Assembly (NCBI RefSeq): GCF_958298935.1 | Contig: NC_084938.1 | Coordinates: forward strand, 23,107,501-23,171,500 | DNA: 64,000 bases | Origin: Phragmites australis | Taxonomy: Eukaryota > Streptophyta > Magnoliopsida > Poales > Poaceae | Direction of reading: 5' to 3' | In this document: piece by piece, positions 42,401-53,735 of the stretch | Layout: the number at the start of each line of letters is the position of its first letter | Numbering within the stretch: position 1 is the first letter of the stretch | The notes under the pieces: generated by a model | Told to the model about the DNA's origin: nothing | The model's database searches: none | The model's input: only the letters and a program-made list of their open reading frames with translations | Position numbers and translations under genes: made by a program

Positions 42401-45400
42401 CTATTCTTAACCACATGCACTTTCTACCCTGTTATCCTCAACATGAACCTATATGTAACTGGAACTATCATAACATATCCGTAACAGAATCATCTCAACC
42501 ATATCCCAACATACCATACTATAATATCCCACATTCGTGACTCTATGACTACTGCAAATGGACAGAAGCATGCTCATGATCGAGAGCGTGGCAGTTCAAA
42601 TTCTTCTTACATCCTGCAGGGAGTACATCTTTACCCATATGACTCGAAGATCATTCAGCTTGCAAGACCACATAGGCTCACACAAGGGGGTACTCATATC
42701 AACCTTTCTCATACCTGAAACTATACACTTTGCACATGCCCTTATAGCACCGGGGTTAGTATGAGCGTGTCCCGAACACCTCTGGCTCCCCACCACTTGC
42801 TTCTCCTTTTCTTTTTCTCTTACACGTCATAGGGCCGCAAGGTAAGAGTTAGCACGGCGTATAATAATCAGCTTATCTTACTATTATTAGATCGATATGT
42901 GGTTAGTACGGAGAGTACTAGACCCAACTGCAATACAGTCGATACTTAAATGATGCAAGCGGCCTATGATATCCGGGTTTCTCTCCCGGCCTACCCCTAG
43001 CACTGCCCACATCTCGTCTCATCCTCACAACTCATCCATCCCAATGTCATTATCATTGTGAACCATAAGTAAGCCCTAAGCTCGTGAACAATGGTTAAAC
43101 CACCACTCAAAATCTATCGAGGACCTATACATTGCTAAGCATTTCAATTAACTTTTGAAGTTAGACATCAACATTATCATACCCAAGTTACAATGATAAG
43201 GATCAACAACAATATCAAGGTTAAGATAATGCATCAACATAGGTTCTACCCATATTAACCGACTCTGGAACGCTAATCATGCAAACATACATAAAGCATA
43301 ATTTATCATATTAGACACATTCGATCCCAAAGTAGTGGGTTAAGTTTGCTTAGATGCTTACCTTGCTACTCTGACGCTTGTCTGACGCTACCTGTGCAGC
43401 ACTCACAAGACTCCAGTGGTCCGGTATTGTCTTCAACCACTTGGACTGTCGACGTGATACTCTCTAAATGAATCAAGAATGCATCGTATAAACAAGTGAA
43501 TGATGGAATAGTGTGCATATGATGCATACTCGAACAATAATAAAGAATCGTGTTTCGAAAACATTTGCAAAGAAACGCTAAACAATTCGGGTTAGAAAAG
43601 GTTTGAACCTTGGATAAGACAGCCTAAGTGCATAAAGCTTGGAGCTATTGGCGGTCAAATTAACAGTATAGTAGCAGTCATACCGGTGTCATGCAGAGAG
43701 TTTAGGGCCTTGGTGGTCAGACCGACGGTACGGTGGCAGTCAAACCGATAGCTGGCAATCAGACCGGTCCCAGTGGTGGTTTGACTCCTGACTATTGGGT
43801 TTTGTTGTGGTTTTGAACTAACTTACTGGCAATCAATCTGGTCAGAGCAGCAGTCAGACCATGAGACTCTGCCATGCCACTTTGCGAGGCCACAAGTGAA
43901 GGCTCTAGCGAAACATTCGACTACGAAGGGTACCAAAGTACTCCTCAAGACTAGGGGAATATTTTCTATGATTGTTTGGAACACATGCATGGTCCAAACA
44001 CGTGAAACCCTGTGGATGAGATTCAGATCTAGGTTTAACTTGGGTTTCTTGGTTCAATTCAAAACGGCGAGCAGCTAGAGCTAGGAAATGACAAAAAATG
44101 ACATGGGAAGGTTTACCTCGGTGTATGGGAACCTCCAATCAGATTAGTTTGCCTTGGGGAAGCTCCGATTTGTGGATCGAGCCTCGATGTGGTCGCTAAG
44201 CTTGAGATGAAGAAGCCCGTGGAAAAGCATCTACGACGATGGAGAAGAGGGGGAAGAACTCGGGGAAGCCTTCGGAAAGCTCGAGGAAGTCCCCACCATC
44301 GATCTCCAGGGTTGTCCTCTCCATCTCTCTCTAAGGTTTGGGTGAGGGAGAGGGAGTGAGAGAGAAAAAAGAAAGGAGAAAAGAGAGAGCGAGAGAGAGT
44401 GGTCGACTCACTTAAGTAGAGCCTCTGAGCTCTAGCGGTCGGACCATGGAAAGTCCACATGGCAAGCTCACATGGCTGCCCCTGGCGGTCAGATCGCTGG
44501 GGATCCCGGTCATACCATGAAAATGGTCTTTTTCCTTTTTCTTCCTTTTTCTATTCTTCTTCTTCTCCAAAGTATTTAGGACTTCCCTAAAGAGCTCAAG
44601 ATCATCTCCTAAGTACTTTTGAAACATGTTTGAAACTTAATTTAATAAATAAACACGTACAAACAATTTCCATGATGATTATGCATGCTTAATTACGTGA
44701 TTAACATTTTGGGAGGTGACAGCTAGCGCTTCTGTTTTGTTCTTCAAATGTTTTCTGAGGTTGATTTCATTCAGGGATAGCACTCTAACTTCTGGAACCG
44801 CATAAAGAAAGAGAATCACCTCGTGAGCTATTGCCAAATGGAGATTGAAGTATCCAATGTTTTCCTTTTTCCAAATTTTGATAGCTTTCACCGTTCTATT
44901 TAGATTGACATGAAAAATGCAAAAGAGCATCTGAAACGAGACCAAATGTGACCATGTTGTTTGTACGGTGTCCATGAAATTGAGAATGGATGCCCATAAA
45001 GATTCAAAATGGAAAGGAGTGCTAGCTGGCTTCATTGCTTCACTAGTTAGCAGTAACAATGCATGATCAGACTCACTCAATGATAAGGCCTACAGGTAAG
45101 ATGCAGAAAAGAGTACATCTAAATCGGGTGTCGTTAGAAAATGATCTATTCTTGTGAGGGTGGGCACATTCTGCTCATTGCTCCAGGGGAAACATCGACC
45201 ATGTAATTTAAGGTCCTTTAGCGCTAGGTCATCGATCGCTCTTTTGAAACACCGCATCATTGGCAGGTTTAGGCGGGGGTTATTTTTGTCAGCCGCACTG
45301 GTGATCAGGTTGAAATCCCCCGCAAGAAGCCATTCTTGCTTCATCGTCGACTTCAGCAGCGGATTTCCTAGACGAAAGCAATTTTCTCATTATCTTCGTG

Positions 45401-45610
45401 CGGACAATAAATTGATGTCAGAGACCAAGATTTGCTATATGCTAACATTGTGATCGTCGCTAAAATTGTGTGTTGAGAGAGGTGCAGATCAGACGGAGAG
45501 AAAAAGTTTCTGTTGCAGACAATGAGAATACCACCGCTAGCGTCAACCGAGGGGAGCTCTACATAATTTTTAGAGAAATCCCGTCCCAGCACCTCCATCA
45601 GTAATTGGGA
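39480..45610 (-). pseudogene. LINE ORF2 relic: endonuclease, RT, zf-RVT
   Basis: Order on the minus strand: endonuclease (about 45600-45050; LLAGDFNLI and SESDHALLLL carry the GDFN and SDH motifs), then EALA at 44735, where the solo LTR intervenes, resuming MLERMRAR at 41770. Reverse transcriptase runs 41450-40450, with LDISKAFNSISW near 41040 and YADDTTIFA near 40720. The zf-RVT knuckle LCDQENETAVHLWKDC is near 39555-39605. Several stops break the frame (for example between 40957 and 40770), so it is inactive. Confidence 0.85.
41777..44721. mobile_element. Solo LTR, 2.9 kb, inside the LINE
   Basis: Begins TGCAAGG and ends GTGACA with target duplication GCTAG (41772-41776 and 44722-44726). 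There is no second LTR, gag or pol, so it is a recombination product of a long-LTR element. The inverted end TGTCACCTCCCAAAAT resembles starts of grass Ty3/Gypsy LTRs of the Retand/Atlantys kind, which is only a suggestion. LINE coding sequence joins exactly across it (TEALA to MLERM). Confidence 0.8.
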
Positions 45611-46129
45611 GGTCCATGACTGAATTTTGGTTTCCTATAAACAAACAATTGTGGCCCCATGAGACTTTATAAGGTTCCTCACAGATATTTGTTTCGCCAA
45701 GGCATTCAGACCTCACACATTCCAACATAAGATGTTGCGGTTATGTTGTGACATGATTAAAGGATCGATCAACATAGCATTTCATTTTGTAGGTGGGATG
45801 GACACGGATATGTGCCACCCTAAACACCCTTTCGATTACACATAGATGTGGTTGCGTAATAGCAGTCATATTTGTTGCAGGAAGGAGGCTAGATAGCGCC
45901 ATGAAGAAAACAGATTTGGCAGACCCAATACACACTGAGGCATGTTGACATAAAACACATAGGTGACAGACTGAAGGTGGAGCGAAGGAAACAGGAGGGG
46001 TAGGGGCTCTTCTAAAGCTATAGAAATCTTGTGGAGATGCATCAAGCAAAAGACCATGTGACTAACAACTGGAGGTGACGTGTCCTTCACACAGAGGTTG
46101 ACCCGCCTGCTTGGGTCGGCACCGGCGCA

Positions 46130-48790
46130 ATCCTGTTTCGGCCACCCTTCTTCTGATGTTGGTTCCCACTGTCCACCAAGGCCTTGATCACTTCTATGGC
46201 TTCCTTTGAGAGGGGATGTGTGAAGCGCTACACATAGGAGTTAAACTTATCAGAAACACTATCTGTAGAGGGTGATAGAGTCCCTAGTTTTTTTTTTGAT
46301 AGAACATCTTGTGCCATTCAAACTGGATCTTTTCCCGGGATTGATTTCTTAGCAAGCCTATCACTTCTTCTAGGTGTTCTAGGGGAGTTTGACTCATTTT
46401 GAGATGGCATGAGAGAGTTTGTCATCAGTGTGCACTGTATTATGGGTGTTTCAATGAGGTTGGTGACTAAGGCAATGAACTCTTGTACATCAGATACATG
46501 AACGTGTTCACTGTCGGTCAAAAAAACTTGAGCAAGCCGCCCTTCTTCCACCTGGATCTCCCCTTCAGTAGAAGCACCAGATTTGACTTATGCGTCCGCC
46601 AGCATTGTCATCGGACTTGATAGAGAGGGCCAAAGGAGTTTACAGTCAGGGTTGAGCTGCATGATCACCGTTGTTGGAGAGAGCACATGTGATGTCATCA
46701 ACGGGCTGGCTAGAGCAAGTGGCTGCTCGTGTTCCCTTGCTAAGAAAAGCCATAGCCTAACTCAGACAACATGGGGTTAGAGTCGATAGAAAAGCTCAGA
46801 ACTTAGCAGCTTGTGTCTCTAGGCAAGCTGAAGATGGCATCGTCAACATCAGGGACAAAGAGAGGCTAGTGGTGGTGCTGCTTACAAAGCACAGAGACCA
46901 GCAAAGAGGCAAAAGTGACCTTCGGCCGCCACTTTTTCTTGCTAGAATTGTGCCTGCTTCGGAGCACTAGGCTGCATGGTGGTGTGGCAGAGGCTTGTGT
47001 AGCTGCAGCACGACGATGACCGTAGAGCGAGCTTGCATCCCACCCGTGCACAAAGTCATGTGTGTCACGACACGGGCAAGTGAGGCGCACCCAGAGGGAG
47101 CGACTACGGTGCCGTCGAAAACCCCACCTGTTGAGGTCATCATCTTGGTCGCCGTCTCTATCTCGATGACCGCCATCCTCGCGGCGATAGATCCTGGTCG
47201 GCGGGACATGATCTGGTTGGACTCCTCCATTCGGGACTCCATACTGCCAAAACTATGCCAGTGATCTGGAGGGTTGTTAGAAAGGAAGGCAAGATTTTGA
47301 ATCACCTCTTTGTGAATAAATAACATGTATGTATGTCCTCTTTTGACATCTGAAGGTGGGTCGTAGTGGATCTCCGCCATGGGCAGAGGGGTGGAAGTAG
47401 GCGGGAGCTCTCGATCAACATTAGAGATCGTAAGCCAGACGATCTTGTGGACCTCGCTTGGATTGCTACACCAGGCCCACATATCGTATGTTCACGTCCT
47501 CTAGTGGCCCCTTGAATGCTCTTCGACATAGTAGATGGTGCATCGTCAGCCAATCACAAGGGCCACCACCTTGAACCAGGCATGCGCCAGCAAACCTTCT
47601 ATCCTGAGACGAGCATGGAAATCTAAAACTATGGATTTTGCATACCTTTTCTCACTCCAAGCTGCAAATCTAAAGTCACGGCCGTGGTATGGTAGGCAGT
47701 TGGTGCGGAAACCCTCATCTCTGATGTGTTGACTGTTGAAAATAAAGAGCCAATCTTCAGGATGATGCTTCACCAGCTAACATTAATGAACCCTCACTCC
47801 AAATTCTCGAGAGAGGGCATCGCTAAGGATGTAAGTCTTAATGTCAGGTCAGTTGCCTATGAGCCAACAAAGAGCCTCCCTACTACTAGGTGCTCCCGGC
47901 GGTGCTCAGCATCCCCCATCGCTAAAACGGCAACAAAATCCTCCACTCAACGCGCTGCTGGGTCACCAGGGAAACTAGCCATTGACTCAGATGTAGGTTT
48001 TATGGAGGAGAAAGGGTGATGGGAAGTTGGGCGGGGGTTGAGGGTAGAACTACGTTGTGAGAAGACCTGATTGTGGTAGGGAGCTCTCAGCTTGGAAATA
48101 GAGGATAAGTGGCCAAATCTATTGCAAAGCCAACATCTTGTAGGGTCTCAACACTCAGCTCCTCTGTGGTCTGAAGCAAGGTAGTTCAGGCATCTTCCTT
48201 TAATTTTCCTTAGATAGGTCATAGGTCTTGGCTTGCTCTGTCTCGTCTGTAGCATTTCATAGGCTAAAGCCTACTCTGAATGCACTAATACCTCCTCCAC
48301 CAAAATCTTGACTCCACTGTGTTCCATTCGTCCTCAATAACTGCTTTGGTTATAGCTCTATGTTCCGCCGCAGTGGAGGATTTTGCAAAAGGTGGAGATA
48401 TACCGGCGATGATGCTGCGAGCTAGTAGGTGCCTCTGGTGATTGATGCAGTCGGTCTATTGATATCTTCTGCTTTCATGCTGAATGGTTGAAGAGGATTG
48501 GACATGGCAAGACCGTTGGTGCTGGTGGCGCTGCTCGTTGTGGCGTGTAGGAACCCATGGCGAATTGAAGGAGCCTTGCGGGTCTGCTAATCTCGTTTGG
48601 CTCGAGGAGCTATTGTTAATGTAGGCAACTATGCACTCTTCCCTGCCATTCAGATGCACTGCAAAATTCACCATAAGCGAATGCTTGCTGCCCCCAAGGA
48701 TTGGACAAGAGGGAGAGAAGGTTCTCGCAGATTTACCTCCATTGAAGGCTCTTGGCTCTTGACTTGAATGTGGTGAACGAATTGCTGAGC
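46130..48790 (-). pseudogene. LINE ORF1 relic (nucleic-acid-binding protein)
   Basis: Frame-broken pieces on the minus strand. 47546-47773 reads DWLFIFNSQHIRD and HARLRIEGLLAHAWFK, similar to the RNA-binding region (DUF4283-like) of plant L1 ORF1. Near 48095-48150 lies a zinc-knuckle-like CWLCNRFGHL, lacking the last Cys. 46967-47482 is a further piece ending near the acidic/basic tail. It matches the usual ORF1 position 5' of the endonuclease. Confidence 0.65.
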
Positions 48791-49423
48791 GGGATACCAG
48801 AAGGGGATTAGTTGCAGCGAGATTCGGCTGACAGATCCCCCTCTTTACTGCCTTCGTGTAGCTTTGCGTACTGATCTGCTTGCTCCTTGGCCTCTACTCG
48901 GTGGATCCAGCACTAGCAACTTCAAAATTACCGCTTGCATACTCCGACGGATTTGATATATCAGACTCTGGGTTGCCGCTCGCATTTTGTTTGGGCGCTT
49001 GGAACCCTTGCTCTAACTGTGCTCTGCAAGACAACTTGTCGAAGAAGAAATTGGAGGACGAGGGCGAGTGGATCTATTGGAGAGAAGGGGAGGAAGGTGG
49101 AGATCTGGGATGGATTTGTGGAATTTTGGTAGATTATGTGAGAAGGCTGGTGGAGTCACTAGAGCGCTGTTCGCGAGAGTGGCCCAACGGTTTCATCATC
49201 TTGGGTTGGGTGATTGGCCACGCAAAGATCCGGTTCTTCATTGCCGTCCTTGTCTATCTCCATGCAAACCACTAGTTTAAATAATGTTATCGTAAAACTA
49301 CAAAATCATTGAAGAGGCTTAGATAATATTTATTCCTTATTCTAAAAAACTATAAACACATAAGAGAACTAAAAGTTTACCAATAAATTTACCACAAAAC
49401 TGCATATTTCATCAATAAATGTT

Positions 49424-50817
49424 TTGCTCATGATATGTTCACCCCCGAGTTGCTACCATAAAGAATATCAGAATGAAGATATTTCTTTTTAACAATTTGC
49501 TGTCATAAACCTTATGGCAGCAAATTGTTAAAAGGAAATATCTTTATTCTGGTATTCTTGCCGGGGTCAAACATATGCAGGGTGATTTCCCTTGTTGATA
49601 TGACCTCCTTAAAGTTAGATGGTTTTATCTTCATGGGAGAAGGGTTAAAGTGCATAATGGTAGAAATACAAGATTTTGGGAAGATGCTTGGATTGTTCCA
49701 AAACCCTTGTGTGATTTGTTCCCTATTCTTTATAAAATTTGTAATGATTGTTATGTGCTAGTCAATAATGCTTATCACAAGAATTGAGATATGTCTTTCA
49801 AGAGATGGCTTTCTAATGATCTTCAGTCCCAGTGGAATTTTATTTGAAGTTTATTAGCTCCAGTAGAGTTAAGTGATGTTGATAATGTGATATATTGGGC
49901 TTTTGAAAATAATGGTAAATTTTCGTTTAAGTCAATGTACAATTGGTTAGTGAGAGGCTCTCCTAACATCTTATGTAATAATATTTGGAATGCCAAGCTT
50001 CCTTTGAAGAGCAAAGTTTTCTGTAGCTTTTAGAGAAAAATGCGCTGCTTACTAAGGATAACATGTTAAAAAGAAATTAGGTTGGAGATGGAACTTGCTA
50101 TTTGCACTCAACAAGAGTCTTATGTTCATTTGTTCTTCTTGTGTCCAATGGATAAAGTAGCTTGGGGCTTTGTTGCTATGTTCATTGGAGATGACTCCAT
50201 TCTTAATTCTATCAATCAATTCTATAGCTAGATTAATACTTTCCTATCTCAGAAAAAGTGCTCCATGTGGTTGGTTTTGCTGCAATGTGTTGGGCCATTT
50301 GGAAAGCAAGGAATAATGCTTGTTTTGAAAAGAAGTGGATATATAATCCTAGTGAAATAATATTTCATGCTTGTGCTTTTTTGAATATTTTGGCAGATCT
50401 GCTGAAGGGGTTGAGCAAGGATGAGCTGATGCAGGGGACTCAAGGCTTGCTTCACAAGGTGAAGAATGCTCTTGCCAATCAGCAGCAATCCTCTTCCAGA
50501 GCTCTTCTAAGCAGCCAAGTGATTATCTCAGAGGATCAGGCCGATGAGGATGTTCAGAACCCTAAAGAAGATGCTGAGGAAGCTCCTTGATATCTTCAAA
50601 ACTTTATGCCCTTGAGAGTGTTGGTTTTTGGTGTTTGTTCTATAATCCTTAGTGCTTTTGGATATGTCTTAGATCTATCAGATCTTTTTCTTTGAACAGG
50701 TTCGATTTCTGTTGAACCTTTTAGCTTTCTAGTTCTACCCTTTCTGATTGGATGTAAGATAGTTAAAACGGTGATTCCGGTATGTGGTAATAGAGATGGG
50801 ATATCCCCGTATTAAAA
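49424..50817 (+). mobile_element. 5'-truncated LINE with foldback 5' end
   Basis: Flanked by AAATGTT (49417-49423 and 50818-50824) with an A tail at about 50814-50820 after TATCCCCGTATT. Coding remains on the plus strand cover the zf-RVT end: KVHNGRNTRFWEDAWIV (near 49640-49690), WNAKLPLKSKVFCSF (near 49990), CWAIWKARNNACFEKK (near 50290-50335). They end with DVQNPKEDAEEAP before TGA at 50588. Same family as the LINE at 54788. The first roughly 75 bases form a hairpin with the next 70 (see 49431-49578). Confidence 0.75.
49431..49578. repeat. Hairpin at the 5' junction of the truncated LINE
   Basis: The left arm 49431-49508 is the inverse of the right arm 49512-49578 (core AACAATTTGCTG and CAGCAAATTGTT) with a 3-base loop and a few mismatches. 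The right arm is LINE coding sequence; the left arm is an inverted copy of it. Confidence 0.85.
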
Positions 50818-50824
50818 AAATGTT

Positions 50825-52069
50825 GACCCTCGAGTCTCTAGCCTAAATTTTAATGCGCTTTGCCCCTAAGCGCGATGTGGCTAGGTCATATAACAAGAGA
50901 GGTTTGCTCTAGTTATCCTCATTTACAAAAGTCCAAGAATCTTAAAATGAAATAGATGAAACTAGTTGGAGGGCAAATATGTATTATCCAAACTACGTGT
51001 GATTGTATGAGTGAGCTGGTGGTGTCATTCTCCATTTGATTCCATCACTGGTTGTGTCACTGCCCATTTGGTTCTTAGTCCTCGAACAAGTTAGATTAAT
51101 CCAAAGAGGCACGCCACCAACCAGCCACAGGAACAATGGCGAGTTCAGCAATCTGTGCATTCCCACAATGAACAAATAGATCGAGGTCTCAATTTGCGTT
51201 ATGGTCTTGCATTTGGGCAATGGAAGATAATACCCCACAGTAAGTATAAATTAGTCCTCGCTTAAGATTTGTGAGTATTTCTAAAAGAGGATCACCGGAG
51301 CACATCTCATAACGAGAAGCACTACCCATTTATGAGCTTTCTATTTTTTTTTAAAAAAAAAATGAAAGGTTGTCCCCACTGTTAAACTTCTTATATAACC
51401 CATCAAAACGAATACTCCAAGACGAGTCTGAGTATAAAGAAATTAGAGCTAAGAATGGAGGACTCTTTAACTCTGTATTTCTACTATGAATTCATCGCTA
51501 ATATGTGGTTGGGTCCTATGATACAAATCCTTAAGATCCTATTTAGTAGAGCTTCATCTCTAAAATTCATATAGGGTTTAGAGTTTGTATGATAAAATAA
51601 AGTAAATTAAATATCGATTTTCAGTACATAATAAGAACCAAAATGCATAATATCATTAATTTGTCCACAGCTTCAGTTTTAAAAATTTCTAGAGCTAGAG
51701 ATGACTCTAAATATGTAGTTTTGCTATAGTTTGGGTGATTTATCAATACTTCGTGAAATGTACTCGGTTAAGAAACATTTTTGATTCCCTTGTCCTCGTG
51801 CAGTAGGTGCTGGTAAAATGCTAGTTTGATTTTTCGACTACTCCATTGGGGAATACTCCTTAATGTCATATACTGGATGAGCTGCTGATATGTACTCGGC
51901 ATATTGGGACAATCAGGTTACACCAATGAGGAGTCACAGTCCGGCATTCATCTCTTCCCCTATGCAGAACTCCATGTGCTCGATCGCTATGACTTGTGAC
52001 TGTGAGTCCGCATCACCGGTCACTTATGCACACGTGATTGCCGACATGCTTTTCAGCCAGAGGCGGAGG
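50825..52069. other. Intergenic, no gene seen
   Basis: AT-rich. T10 followed by A11 makes a small palindrome near 51342-51362. No conserved coding sequence. Confidence 0.5.
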
Positions 52070-52074
52070 GGGGG

Positions 52075-52406
52075 TGTCATGGTCGACGCCTCTGTTCATG
52101 GAGAGGATGATCAAGGAGTAGAGGACCAAGCTGCTACCAGGCATGGGCCAGAAAGGAAAGAGCGAGGAGCAAAGGTATTCAAATCCAATTCGTGATACCC
52201 GTCAAGCCAGTGGGCCGTGTAATTGGAGAGTCGTGAGGTTTACAGACTCGTGAGCATGAGAGAGAGGGGAGAAAAACACTGAACATAATACTAGACTCAA
52301 TACAGTTGTCCTCCGTCTGTCTCTCCTATCCTCATGTTCTTGCTTCTTCCTCCAATTCCCTTCTCCAAATCCCCGTCCCCTTCTCTGATCGATCAGGAAC
52401 GTGACA
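52075..52406 (+). repeat. Gypsy 5' LTR
   Basis: 332 bp, TGTCATGGTCGACGCC to GGAACGTGACA, followed by the Met-tRNA primer site. Clearly diverged from the 3' LTR. Confidence 0.88.
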
Positions 52407-52489
52407 ATTGGTATTAGAGCTATCGTCCTAGAGCCACTGGAGTACCTGCGCAAGCCACAATACCAAACTCGTGAGCAGCGGAAGGCAAT

Positions 52490-53735
52490 GGAGAATGAGA
52501 AGCAATTGGCGTAGATCGGCAAGGTGCTACTGGCCTTGCAGGAGTCCAACAAGACTCTGCTCGAGGCCATGGTGGGCATGTTGAGTTGGAGGCTGAAGAT
52601 CGACTACACCATGGAGGAAGTGCATGGAGAGATTGGCGAACTACGTCAGCAGGTGTTGCTGATCGTGAAGAATCCCGTTCTAACGGTGAAGCCATTCGAT
52701 CTTCCTCCACTTTTCACCACACCGCTAACACCCTCTTCCCTAATGACGATCGTGCCTGCACAACCTAGTGATGGACAAGCGGAGTGCAATCCCACCTGGT
52801 GCCCCAAGGATGTCGCACTCAAGCCCGTTGGCTACCGTGTCGAACACTGGAACCAGGGTTCTATGAATGGGAAAAAAATTCCCCTTTCACTTCCAGACAG
52901 GGGTAAGCATCCAATGCTTGAACCTCTTCGATCATTTGATTCAAAGTGGAGGGCATTTATCAGGGTTGGCAAGCGCATCAACCTCCTCAGATGGATTTTC
53001 CTCCGTTCATTGGAGAGAATCCCTGGGCATGGTTGTGCAAATATTAGGCTTATTTTCATGTATTTGATGTTCATGAGGAGGATTGGGTCAATATTGCCAC
53101 TATTCATTTGGGAGGGAGTGCTGCACTTTGGTTGCACGCCAATCCATCAGTGCCATTTTTGAGTTGGGAGCGATTCAAAGAGTTGGTGAGTGATAAATTT
53201 GGGAGGGGTGAGTTCCAGAGTGTCTTGCGTCAGATTTCTCATCTAAAGCAGACAGGGATGGTGCACCAATACACAGAGAGGTTCAGTGATTTGATGCACA
53301 ATTTCTTGTCACTCCACCACTCATGGGATCCCTAATTTTTATCACACGATTTCTAGATGGGTTGAGGGATGAAATTCGTACTCTAGTTGTGTTACATCGC
53401 CCTTCAGATTTGGATACTGTGATTTCACTTGGATATCTGCAGGAAGAGGTATTGGAGCACTCGCGTCCACGTGATCATCGCCGCCTGATCAATCTTCTTC
53501 GTGATCAGTGTCACGCTCTAGGCTGCCACTTCGTCCACCTCCAAACCGATCCCGAAGTTCTACTGTGTCCCAAGCTGAGGATTGTCATGCTATGGAGGGC
53601 GCTCGTGCTTCATCCACTGATGATAGATTGGTCGCGCTGTGAGCACATCAATGAGCATAAGGCCTCTGTATGAAATGTGGCGAGAAGTGGGCTCGTGACC
53701 ACGAATGTGCATCTACCGTCCAACTCCATGTGGTT
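52490..53735 (+). pseudogene. Gypsy gag relic
   Basis: Starts MENEKQLA then a stop. The capsid region reads SWERFKELVSDKFGRGEFQS and YTERFSDLMHNFLSL (53165-53320), with frame changes at about 53100 and 53325. The zinc knuckle CMKCGEKWARDHEC lies near 53667-53708. Typical of Ty3/Gypsy Retrotrans_gag. Confidence 0.82.

Larger units (their letters stand above)
39071..49261 (-). mobile_element. L1-type LINE, full length but decayed, interrupted by a solo LTR
   Basis: Flanked by a perfect 17-bp duplication ATGCAAACCACTAGTTT (39054-39070 and 49262-49278). The A tail is the short T run just after 39070. Without the solo LTR the element is about 7.2 kb, full length for a plant L1. ORF1 (nucleic-acid binding), endonuclease, reverse transcriptase and a C-terminal zf-RVT region follow in order on the minus strand, all with stops or frameshifts. 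Confidence 0.88.
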
